From Actinomycetes bacterium (GTDB taxonomy: Bacteria > Actinomycetota > Thermoleophilia > RBG-16-64-13), in assembly GCA_024637035.1 (NCBI GenBank), contig JAGXFW010000012.1:1-64000 (forward strand): a stretch of DNA of 64,000 bases. The letters run 5' to 3'. Positions 18,992 to 27,310 of this stretch are shown here, in pieces. The position numbers were made by a program, and so were the translations under genes. The stretch's first letter is position 1, and each line of letters opens with the position of its first letter. The notes beneath the pieces are model-generated. The model was given only the letters and a program-made list of their open reading frames with translations. It made no database searches and was not told the DNA's origin.

Positions 18992-19789
18992 ATGTCATGC
19001 GTTGGGGGACTGGAAGTGATAGACAAGGGCGCGCGACCCGATGAGTGGAACCGCCTTCAGGAAGAGCTGCAACACTTGGTCGATGCTCGGCTTGCCGATC
19101 GGGCGAGGGAAGATGGTTCGCTACATATCGCTGTGCCGGATCCATCCGGAGCATCGCGGCACCCCGATGGTGCGAAGAGCACCGAACGTCCACTGACCCA
19201 GACGCCGGTGCCACCGGTGCCTGAGCGGCCCCCAGTACCGCCAGTGCCGCCCGCGCCGCCTGCCGGAGAGACGCATCCGGTACCGCCGGCCAGGCAGGCG
19301 GCTCCAACGCCGCCGGCGGCTCCCGTGGCGCCCGCGGCGCCGGAAGTCCGACCGCCTTCTTCGTCAGTCGGAGCCCCGAGACGTCCCGTTGCTCCCGGGC
19401 GCAGGGAACCATCGGCCAACGGCGCTGGGAGCACCTCGCCTCGAGGTCGTGTGGTCGAGGAGCCCCTCCGGGCGACGGACGAAACGCTCGACTTCTTCGG
19501 GAGATCCGGCGAACGCCGACCGTATGTGGGCAAACGCGTCGCCTCCCTCCGCACCCGGTTGCATCAGCAGCTCGTCGAGCGGGTCAAGGAGCTTGAGGAG
19601 GAGGTCCTGCGACTGGGGATCCGCTCCGAAGTGGCGGAGAGCTCGCTGGAGAATGCCGAGCGGCACTACGAGGAGCGGCTGCAAGACCTCAGAGTGCAGC
19701 TATGGGCGACCCAGAGTGAACTCGATGAGGAACGTGAGCGCTCTCGCACATCTCCCCGTGTGTTCCTCCCGAGGATCTTCGGGCGCTAG
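18992..19789 (+). CDS. Hypothetical protein, Pro/Ala-rich linker and C-terminal coiled coil
   Basis: PPVPPVPPAPPA low-complexity region, then heptad-like LVERVKELEEEVLRLGIRSEVAESSLENAERHYEERLQDL. Exact start uncertain (GTG at 19016 possible). Confidence 0.6.
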   Translation: MSCVGGLEVIDKGARPDEWNRLQEELQHLVDARLADRAREDGSLHIAVPDPSGASRHPDGAKSTERPLTQTPVPPVPERPPVPPVPPAPPAGETHPVPPARQAAPTPPAAPVAPAAPEVRPPSSSVGAPRRPVAPGRREPSANGAGSTSPRGRVVEEPLRATDETLDFFGRSGERRPYVGKRVASLRTRLHQQLVERVKELEEEVLRLGIRSEVAESSLENAERHYEERLQDLRVQLWATQSELDEERERSRTSPRVFLPRIFGR

Positions 19790-19840
19790 CCTCACCCTTG
19801 GGGCGCTAGCCCAGCTCTCCGGGTGCTAGCCTCACGCCTC
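19781..19840. repeat. Three tandem copies of a 20-bp repeat
   Basis: gggcgctagcctcacccttg / gggcgctagcccagctctcc / gggtgctagcctcacgcctc at exact 20-bp spacing. Confidence 0.75.
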
Positions 19841-20017
19841 GGGGGCAAGCTTCGTAAGCTCCGCCTGAAGGTCGGCAATGATCTCCTCGGTATCCTCGAT
19901 CTCGATGAGCTGATGCGGCCGTATCGTGTGGGCTGGTAGCGAAGCGCGGAGTTCCGCCAAGTAGGCTTCCTTGTCCACGATGCTGCGTTTCAGTCGCTCG
20001 GTATCCTCGTCTGCCAT
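19832..20017 (-). CDS. Small conserved-looking protein (61 aa)
   Basis: MADEDTERLKRSIVDKEAYLAELRASLPAHTIRPHQLIEIEDTEEIIADLQAELTKLAPEA; protein-like helical composition. Confidence 0.6.
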   Translation of the reverse strand: MADEDTERLKRSIVDKEAYLAELRASLPAHTIRPHQLIEIEDTEEIIADLQAELTKLAPEA

Positions 20018-20233
20018 GTCAGGGCCTCGTTCCTTTGCGATGGTAGTGATCGTCTAGGCGACCACTCCTCGGCGGGTCGCCGCCATACCCTTCGTCTGTC
20101 TTCCCTACTGTTGCCGCCTGGGCCTTTGGGGAAACCGGCGCGGGCGTGTTCCGGTTGACAGCTGGGGTCGAAAAAAGGTATCGTCGGTTTCGGTTGCTGT
20201 CCTGATGGGGGAAGGGACATGCATGGGGGGTTT

Positions 20234-20266
20234 GGCGCCCGGACGCGGAAGGCCGCGCTGGGCGCC
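20234..20266. other. Strong stem-loop in intergenic region (possible terminator or sRNA element)
   Basis: GGCGCCC-GGA-CGCGG-AAGG-CCGCG-CT-GGGCGCC. Confidence 0.5.
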
Positions 20267-20277
20267 TACTTACGTCC

Positions 20278-21285
20278 CTAGGTTGTGGATTCCCTGCCGC
20301 TTTCCCCCAGGTAGCCCGCAAGTGCTTCCCGCGTGGGGGTGGTCTTGAAATCGGGAAAGCGTGCCAAGATCGGCCCGGGGTCGGCGACACCGCCCTGAGA
20401 TGTGAAATCCACGGCACCCGGTGACAGTGGGCGACTGGGCAGGAATTGAAGCACCGCGGCCGGGATCTTGCCGAGCAGCTTCGGTACGTGCAAGATCGGA
20501 CGCCGCCTCCCCATCGCCTCCAAAGCCGCGCTGATGAACTCGTTCATCGTGATGGTCTCAGGTCCTCCGAGCGGCAGAGTGGCGTCTCGCGCAGCTTCCG
20601 GGTCGTCGACCAATCGGGCGAACAGCCTGCCCACATCCTCCACGAACACAGGCGTGAGGAGTTCGGTGCCGTCTCCGAAGATGGGCACGAACGGCAGGAT
20701 GTCCGAGAAACCGAGGATGCGATTCAGGGATTCGTCGCCGGGACCGAAAGCCCAGCTCGATCGAACGATCGCCCACTCGAGCCCGCTCCCTCTGATCGCG
20801 CTCTCGGCTTGCCACTTGGCCCGGTCCCAGGTCTTCGTCGCGTTCTTCGAGACGGTGACTCCGCTCAAGTAGAAGAAACGAGGCGCGCCGTTGGGAAACC
20901 GGGTCATCCCCACGCCCGCGGTCTGTGCGCGGTAGACGGTGGCGATCGCGGCAAGCAGGTTGAGGGTGCCCCCGCGGTCCACCTGCATGTAGGTGAGGCC
21001 ACGGCGCGCATCCTCTATCGGCGCGCCGGGGAACTGCGCGCACTGGATGACGACGTCCACGCCCTCCACCGCTGCCAAGAGCGAAGCCGACTGAGTGACA
21101 TCGGCGGTCACGAACTCGAGTCGACCCTCGGACATGGCCGCGGCCGACTCGGATAGCGCCTCGAACCTACCGGCCGCTTTCTCGGCGGAGCGGCTCATCG
21201 CCCTCACCGTGTGCCCGGCTCCCAGCACGTGCCCGGAAATCGATCTGCCCATGAAACCGGTGGCTCCGGAGATCAGGACTCTCAT
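20278..21285 (-). CDS. NAD(P)H-binding SDR protein (complex I NDUFA9-like)
   Basis: MRVLISGATGFMGRSISGHVLGAGHTVRAMSRS, LGGPETITMNEFI. Confidence 0.85.
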   Translation of the reverse strand: MRVLISGATGFMGRSISGHVLGAGHTVRAMSRSAEKAAGRFEALSESAAAMSEGRLEFVTADVTQSASLLAAVEGVDVVIQCAQFPGAPIEDARRGLTYMQVDRGGTLNLLAAIATVYRAQTAGVGMTRFPNGAPRFFYLSGVTVSKNATKTWDRAKWQAESAIRGSGLEWAIVRSSWAFGPGDESLNRILGFSDILPFVPIFGDGTELLTPVFVEDVGRLFARLVDDPEAARDATLPLGGPETITMNEFISAALEAMGRRRPILHVPKLLGKIPAAVLQFLPSRPLSPGAVDFTSQGGVADPGPILARFPDFKTTPTREALAGYLGESGRESTT

Positions 21286-21376
21286 GGACTCGCCTTTCTG
21301 GGGAGGACTCGCCCCCGTGTGTATCGTGGTCGAGTTGTCTTGTTCCCCGCGTTGTCCGGTGCGTAACGTTGCCCCT

Positions 21377-22291
21377 TCACTGGGACGGCCGCACTGGTGC
21401 CCAGAGGTCTCCCACGGCAGTTACTCGCTCTCCGGCGGTACGAACGGTGAACAGGTATGGGTCGTCCAATCGCTCCAGCTCCTCCCAGGTCAACGGCATG
21501 GACACGGAAGCCACCGGCGTGGGGCGGACGGAATAGGGCGCTACGACTGTCGCACCGAGGGCCATGCGGAGCGCGTCAAGGTACACGCGCGACCTCTTCT
21601 TGCCTTTTGCGACGTCACGCGTGAGGAACTCCGGGTGCAACGCGACTGCTTTCTCGAAGAGACCGGAGAGCACGTCGCGTGCCTCGGAGAAGCCGAGCGT
21701 ACCGTCCAGAGGCAGTGCGAGATGTAGGCCGCGCTTGCCGGAGGTCTTCACCAGCGGATCGAGACCGGCCCGGGCGAGTTCGGCCCTGAGGATCTGGGCG
21801 GCCTCACGCGCCTTTGCGAACGACTGCACCACGGAGTCCCTGCCCGGGTCGGCGGGCGGGTCGATGTCTATCACCAACAGGTCGGGGTGCTCGATGTCGG
21901 TGGTACGCGAAAGGAACGTGTGGAAGGTGAGCACGCCCAGGTTCGCCAGGTAGAGCAGATCGGCCGCGTCGTCCACCAGTGGGTGGTGCACGACCCGCTC
22001 CGAATGACGGTACGCCTTCGAGTACGTGCGGAGCCACTCGGGGTAGTGGGCGGGGGCGTTCTTCTGGTAGAACGATCCCCCTTCGACGCCCTCGGGGTAG
22101 CGTTCGAGGGTGAGGGGACGGTCGCGGAGGTGGGGGAGCAGTACCGGCGCGACCTCGTGGTAGTAGGCCAGCACCTCACCCTTCGTGATCCCCTCCGCGG
22201 GGAAGTACAGCTTGTCGGTGTGGGTGAACGTGATGCGCTTCCCCGCGATGGAGAAGGTGCCGTCAAGAAGGGGCCGTTCCGTGCGCGGCAG
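21377..22291 (-). CDS. LigD-type polymerase/primase domain protein (NHEJ); start unclear
   Basis: GSFYQKNAPAHYPEWLRTY, FHTFLSRTTDIEHPDLLVIDIDPP. Conserved N-terminus ITFTHTDKLYFPAEGITKGEVLAYYHEV lies upstream of the GTG at 22174, directly after the in-frame TGA. Confidence 0.85.
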   Translation of the reverse strand: MPRTERPLLDGTFSIAGKRITFTHTDKLYFPAEGITKGEVLAYYHEVAPVLLPHLRDRPLTLERYPEGVEGGSFYQKNAPAHYPEWLRTYSKAYRHSERVVHHPLVDDAADLLYLANLGVLTFHTFLSRTTDIEHPDLLVIDIDPPADPGRDSVVQSFAKAREAAQILRAELARAGLDPLVKTSGKRGLHLALPLDGTLGFSEARDVLSGLFEKAVALHPEFLTRDVAKGKKRSRVYLDALRMALGATVVAPYSVRPTPVASVSMPLTWEELERLDDPYLFTVRTAGERVTAVGDLWAPVRPSQ

Positions 22292-22978
22292 TCAGCCGGC
22301 GTCGTCGGCAGCGGGGCTGACCGGGGGGGAGCCGCCGCCCTCGGCGATGCGGGACCCTGGAACCGGCGGGGTGCCTTCGAGCACCTCCTCGACGCCGCGG
22401 CCGCTCAGCACCGACAGAGGAGCTTCGGTGACGAGGTCGTAGCCCGGCCGGGAAGCCTCGTCGCGGTGTTTGATCAGCAACCAGTTCCTTTCCCCTCGAC
22501 CCTTCATCTGCACCAGGGTCCAACTGCCCTTGAGCTTCTCGCCGTGGAGGATGATCTTGAGCTCGCCCGCTGCCAGGTGTTCAGCGGGAGTGGAGGGGCC
22601 GCCTTCGCGAGGTTTCTTCTCACGGGTGTGATCCTGCTCCCACCACCCGGTGTCCCACAGGACCACCGCGCCACCACCGTATTCGCCGGCGGGGATCACT
22701 CCCTCGAAGTCGCCATAGTCCAAGGGATGGTCTTCGGTCATCACCGCGAGACGCTTGTCGGCGGGATCGAGCGAAGGACCCTTCGGCACCGCCCACGACT
22801 TCAAGACGCCATCGAGCTCGAGGCGGAAGTCGTAGTGGAGGGCGGTGGCCGCGTGCTTCTGAACGCAGAGGAGTCTGTGGTCTTCGCTCGGTTCGATCAC
22901 CCCGCCCGACGGTTCGGCCGTTCGCGCGAAGTCGCGCTTCTCGCGGTACTCCTTGAGCTTGTCGTCGGCAGCAGTCAC
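22292..22978 (-). CDS. LigD 3'-phosphoesterase domain protein
   Basis: CVQKHAATALHYDFRLELDGVLKSWAVPKGPSLDP, DYGDFEGVIPAGEYGGGAV. Confidence 0.9.
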   Translation of the reverse strand: MTAADDKLKEYREKRDFARTAEPSGGVIEPSEDHRLLCVQKHAATALHYDFRLELDGVLKSWAVPKGPSLDPADKRLAVMTEDHPLDYGDFEGVIPAGEYGGGAVVLWDTGWWEQDHTREKKPREGGPSTPAEHLAAGELKIILHGEKLKGSWTLVQMKGRGERNWLLIKHRDEASRPGYDLVTEAPLSVLSGRGVEEVLEGTPPVPGSRIAEGGGSPPVSPAADDAG

Positions 22979-23137
22979 GCCACTGGCATCTCCTGTCTAG
23001 AGTCGCCTCGGTCACGATCGTTCCTCATGTTACCCTGAGGGCGGGAGCATCTACTCTAGGCGGGATCTTGTCGGCTTTGATGGACGGCGGGTGCTCCCGG
23101 AGGCAGGCTTCGATTCTGACGGAGGTGGGCGTCGATC

Positions 23138-24682
23138 ATGCCGGGATCTGTGATCGTGATAGGAGCCGGGCTCGCTGGGCTTTCGGCCGGCGTGTACGCA
23201 AGATCGAACGACTACGACACCCTGATCGTGGAACACCACTCCCAACCCGGCGGTGTGGCGGCCTGGTGGACCCGCAAGGACTACTTGTTCGACGGCGGTA
23301 TCCATTTCCTGATGGGTCACCGGCCGGGTCAGCCCACGTACGAGCTCTATGAGGAATTGGGCATCTTCCCCGACGTGCGCCTCGTGGACATGGACGCCTT
23401 CGCCGAGTACGTCGACGAGGCCACCGGCCGCCGCGTGGTGGTGGGGCCGGACATCGAGCGGCTGGTCGATGACCTGACGGGCCCGCCTAACCCCGCCGTC
23501 TCGCTGGGCGGTTCGGGTGGCCCGCGCGGTGGCAACGCGAACGACCGAGCCGTTGTGGCTCGCCTGGTGAAGGGGGCCGATGCGCTGCGGGGCGGAGGCT
23601 TTGCCACAACGGGCATGGAGCGCCCACCCGAACTCACCCGCTTCCACCACACCGCCCGCGACCTCTGGGAGATGAGGGGGCTCTTGCGCCACATGCTCGG
23701 CCCCATGGGCCGCCCGGTCGCCGAGTTCGCTGAGGGCATCGATGACCCGTGGGTTCGATGGGTTGTTCGGAATCTCTTCATGCCCGACGTGCCTGTTTGG
23801 TTCGTGTCCATGCTGCTGGCCATGCTGGCCGACGGACAGCTTGCCTTGCTCAAGGATGGATGTCGGTCGTTCGTGGGGGCGATGGAGCGCCGTTACCTCG
23901 AGCTGGGCGGCGAGGTGATCTATGGGGCGACCGTGGAGGAGATCCTCGTGGAGCACGACCGGGCGGTGGGCGTTCGGATGGTCGATGGAAGCGAACACCG
24001 CGCAGATGCGGTGATCTCGGCCGCCGACGGCCGCAGCACGATCTTCGACATGCTCAAAGGGCGCTACGTGAACGACCGCATCGTGCGGCGCTACCGTGAG
24101 TGGAGGCTGTTCGATCCGCTTGTCATGGTGTCGGTAGGCGTGCGTCGCACATTCCAGGGCGAACCGCCGCTCAGCGCGTACCGCTTGGAAGATCCGCTGA
24201 ACGTGGGGGATCGCGTGGTCGAGGGTATGTGGGCCCGGTGTTTTGACTACGGAGACGCGTTCGCGCCCCCCGGCCAGGGGGTGATCCAGGTGGAGTTCGA
24301 GAGCGACTACGACCACTGGACGAGACTGCGGCGAGACCGTCCCGCGTACAAGGCCGAGAAACAGCGGGTCTCCGAGGCCGTACTCGACCGGCTCGAGCGG
24401 CACTACCCGGGGCTGCGTGCACTGGTGGACGTCGTCGATGTGGCCACCCCACACACCACCTGGCGCTACACGCGGAACGAACGCGGCGCGTTCGAAGGGT
24501 GGGTGCCGGTTCCCGAGGTGTTGACCCGCACCGTGGAGCGCACTCTCCCCGGCCTTGACGGCTTCTACATGGCCGGCCAATGGGTCATGCCTGGGGGCGG
24601 GGTGCCGCCCGTGCTCTTCTCGGGACGACACGCCGTGCAGCTTATGTGCTCACGTGATCGGCGTGTGTTCCGGCGCAGCTGA
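23138..24682 (+). CDS. NAD(P)/FAD-dependent oxidoreductase (phytoene desaturase/CrtI-like)
   Basis: VIVIGAGLAGLSAGVYARSNDYDTLIVEHHSQPGGVAAWW; C-terminal GQWVMPGGGVPPVLFSGRHAV. Confidence 0.88.
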   Translation: MPGSVIVIGAGLAGLSAGVYARSNDYDTLIVEHHSQPGGVAAWWTRKDYLFDGGIHFLMGHRPGQPTYELYEELGIFPDVRLVDMDAFAEYVDEATGRRVVVGPDIERLVDDLTGPPNPAVSLGGSGGPRGGNANDRAVVARLVKGADALRGGGFATTGMERPPELTRFHHTARDLWEMRGLLRHMLGPMGRPVAEFAEGIDDPWVRWVVRNLFMPDVPVWFVSMLLAMLADGQLALLKDGCRSFVGAMERRYLELGGEVIYGATVEEILVEHDRAVGVRMVDGSEHRADAVISAADGRSTIFDMLKGRYVNDRIVRRYREWRLFDPLVMVSVGVRRTFQGEPPLSAYRLEDPLNVGDRVVEGMWARCFDYGDAFAPPGQGVIQVEFESDYDHWTRLRRDRPAYKAEKQRVSEAVLDRLERHYPGLRALVDVVDVATPHTTWRYTRNERGAFEGWVPVPEVLTRTVERTLPGLDGFYMAGQWVMPGGGVPPVLFSGRHAVQLMCSRDRRVFRRS

Positions 24683-24736
24683 GGCGATGCCGGCTGCGTG
24701 GCGGGGTTTCTGAGCGAACCGCCGGTGGTTATACTA

Positions 24737-24775
24737 GCCGCGCGAAACCGCCGCGCGAAACCGCCGCGCAAGCCG
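24737..24775. repeat. 13-bp tandem repeat (about 3 units)
   Basis: gccgcgcgaaacc x2, then a diverged gccgcgcaagcc unit. Confidence 0.6.
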
Positions 24776-24825
24776 CGGCCGACGTGGTGCCCACTGTAGG
24801 TTGACGGATCGGGCATCAGGATAGA

Positions 24826-26355
24826 GTGGGCCCTCGGGTCGCTCGTGCATGGGAGGCCTTCCGAATGATCGAGAAGTCCAAGGAGTCCGCCGCGAAGGTC
24901 ACGGGCGTAGCCACCCGGGCCGGTCTTCGTGTTGCGGCCCTCCTCGCGCTGACTGCGATCGTGCTCGCGACGCCTGGTGTCGCCCGCGCCCAGGATCAAA
25001 GGCTCTCGGACGAATGGCAGCCTCCGCAAGTGTGCGGGTACTGCCACGACACCCTCTACGAGCAGTTCCGCGGCACGATGCACTCGCAGGCGGCCGTCGA
25101 TCCTCTCTATCTGTATGAAGTGGCCCTGGCCGACGAGCAGACCGGCGGCCTTGTGGGGCCGTTCTGCCTCAAGTGTCACACGCCGATAGGCGACATGCTG
25201 GGTGAGACGTCTCCTCCGGGCGGAGCGTCCGACGGCAGCGCGCTGTCGGACATCGCGAAGGAGGGAGTCACCTGCGACTTCTGTCACACGGTCGCCGGTC
25301 CGTCTGATGATTGGCCGGGCAACTCCTCATTCGAGAGCGACCCTGGACTGACCAAGCGAGGCCCCTACTCCGACTCGGTATCGCCGGGCCACGACACCGC
25401 CTTCTCGGAGTTCCATACTTCGTCCGACTTCTGCGGTAGCTGCCACGACGTCAACCATCCCCTGAACGGATTGGCTCTCGAAGCAACGTACACGGAGTGG
25501 AAGGAAAGCGGCTGGGCCGACCTCGGGGTGCAGTGCCAAGACTGTCACATGACGCCGGGCGCGGGTCCCTCGACCCCGGGTTCCGGTCCGGTCGCTATCT
25601 TCGGCCCCGAGCGCGACGTGGTGTACGACATGGACTTCACGGGAGCGAACGCCGTCTTCGGCAAGCGCGATGCTGCCGAAGAGAGGCTCAAGGGCGCCGC
25701 TGCCCTCGAGTTGACGGTCGAGGGGGTGCCCGAGGGGGGCGTGAAGGCGGGCGACGCCGTGAAAGCACTCGTCAGAGTAAAGAACGTGGGTGCCGGTCAC
25801 TACCTGCCCACGGGGCTCACGGATACGCGACGCATGTGGCTCGAGGTGAAGGCGATCGGGAGTTCGGGCGACCCGGTGGAGCTTGGGAAGGTGGAGTACC
25901 ATACCGTCTTCGCCGACGAGTCGGGCAACCACGATCACGTACCGGTGTGGTTCGCTGCCTCCATCTACTCCGATCACCGGGTTCCGCCGATGGGTGCGCT
26001 CGACGAAGTGATCGAGTTCGCCTGGCCCGAAGGGGTCTCCGGCGAGGCCAAAGTGGTGGCGGAACTGAAATACATGTCGTTCACGCAGGAGTTGGCCGAC
26101 AAGGCGAAGCTCGACATCGAGGTGCCGGTCATCCTGATGGCCCAGACCGAGCAGTTCATCGACGTGCCCGCCTCTCAGCTTGGGGCGGCGATCGCCTTGG
26201 TGGTTGCGTTCGTGGTCGTGGTGGGCATCATGGTCGTCTTCTTGCGCCGCAAACCGGGAGCATTGGCCAGAAGCGGCCGCGCTCAGCAGACCGGCGCCGC
26301 GAAGGCAACCGGCCCGGAGGCCGCTGGCGAGGGCTCGGACGAAGGCCCTGCATGA
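24826..26355 (+). CDS. Multiheme c-type cytochrome (five CXXCH) with signal peptide and C-terminal TM
   Basis: CGYCH, CLKCH, CDFCH, CGSCH and CQDCH motifs; C-terminal IALVVAFVVVVGIMVVFLRRK. Confidence 0.9.
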   Translation: MGPRVARAWEAFRMIEKSKESAAKVTGVATRAGLRVAALLALTAIVLATPGVARAQDQRLSDEWQPPQVCGYCHDTLYEQFRGTMHSQAAVDPLYLYEVALADEQTGGLVGPFCLKCHTPIGDMLGETSPPGGASDGSALSDIAKEGVTCDFCHTVAGPSDDWPGNSSFESDPGLTKRGPYSDSVSPGHDTAFSEFHTSSDFCGSCHDVNHPLNGLALEATYTEWKESGWADLGVQCQDCHMTPGAGPSTPGSGPVAIFGPERDVVYDMDFTGANAVFGKRDAAEERLKGAAALELTVEGVPEGGVKAGDAVKALVRVKNVGAGHYLPTGLTDTRRMWLEVKAIGSSGDPVELGKVEYHTVFADESGNHDHVPVWFAASIYSDHRVPPMGALDEVIEFAWPEGVSGEAKVVAELKYMSFTQELADKAKLDIEVPVILMAQTEQFIDVPASQLGAAIALVVAFVVVVGIMVVFLRRKPGALARSGRAQQTGAAKATGPEAAGEGSDEGPA

Positions 26356-26392
26356 TGACCTCCGAGATCTTCAACGGAGCCGAGGCCTAACC

Positions 26393-27310
26393 GTGGTGGT
26401 CGACTTTCTGGCCGAGCATCGCGCCACCGCGATCAACGTGGGTATCGCGATCGTCATCCTCGTCGGGGCGTGGCTGCTCATCCGACTGATGAGGCGTGCC
26501 GTCGCCCGGTTCCTGGCGCACCGCCGTCTGGCAGAGCTCGATGCCGGCGCCCGCACCCGGTTCGCCATGATCGAGCGCTTGGCGGCGGCCGGTATCGTGT
26601 TCCTGGGCCTGGGGCTGGCCCTGTATGTGCTCGACGTAGGCATATTGCGGAGGATCTCCGTGGCCATGTTCGCGTCGGCGGGCCTGGTGGGCATCGCCCT
26701 CGGGTTCGCCAGCCAGACCACCGCCGCCAACCTGATCTCGGGCGTGATCATCGCCTTCGTGCAGCCCTTGAGACTCGGCGACCGGGTGCGCGTGGAAGAC
26801 GAGTATGGTCAGGTCGAGGAGATCGGCTTGTTCTACACTTCGCTGAAGACCTGGGACAACCGGCGTATCGTGATCCCCAACCAGTTCCTGTCGAACAAGG
26901 TGATCAAGAACTACACGCTGCACGATGCGCGCATGGCGGCCGGTATCGTGATGCGACTTGACTTCTCGGCGGACATCGACTCCGTGCGGGCGACCCTGCT
27001 GGATCTCGCTCGCGCTCATCCTCTGCTGATTCCTGAGCCTCAGCCTGAGGTCGAGGTGGTGGATACCGACGACTCCGGGATCTCCGTGCGCCTGACCGCT
27101 TGGGCCGCCGATCAGCCCGACGCCTGGAAGCTGGGTGCGGCGCTGCGCGAGCAGGCCTTCAAGGCGATGAGCGCGCAGGGGGTGCCCATGTCGGCGAGTC
27201 GCATCCGCCTGGTCGAAGGGGTCCCCGGCGCGGAGACTTCACCGGGTGCCGACGCGAAACCAGACGCCCCTGGGACTCCGGGCGGGGGAGTTGACCGAGG
27301 CGGGTCCTGA
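26393..27310 (+). CDS. Mechanosensitive ion channel family protein (MscS)
   Basis: ASAGLVGIALGFASQTTAANLISGVIIAFVQPLRLGDRVRVEDEYGQVEEIGLFYT. Confidence 0.9.
   Translation: MVVDFLAEHRATAINVGIAIVILVGAWLLIRLMRRAVARFLAHRRLAELDAGARTRFAMIERLAAAGIVFLGLGLALYVLDVGILRRISVAMFASAGLVGIALGFASQTTAANLISGVIIAFVQPLRLGDRVRVEDEYGQVEEIGLFYTSLKTWDNRRIVIPNQFLSNKVIKNYTLHDARMAAGIVMRLDFSADIDSVRATLLDLARAHPLLIPEPQPEVEVVDTDDSGISVRLTAWAADQPDAWKLGAALREQAFKAMSAQGVPMSASRIRLVEGVPGAETSPGADAKPDAPGTPGGGVDRGGS

Noticed and set aside
22292-22294. TGA between LigD domains considered as selenocysteine
   Set aside because: LigD proteins have no known Sec position and no SECIS-like hairpin was recognised directly after it; readthrough, CUG start or sequencing error are better explanations.
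23051-24631. 526-aa antisense ORF
   Set aside because: Shadow of the CrtI-like oxidoreductase; no domain resemblance.
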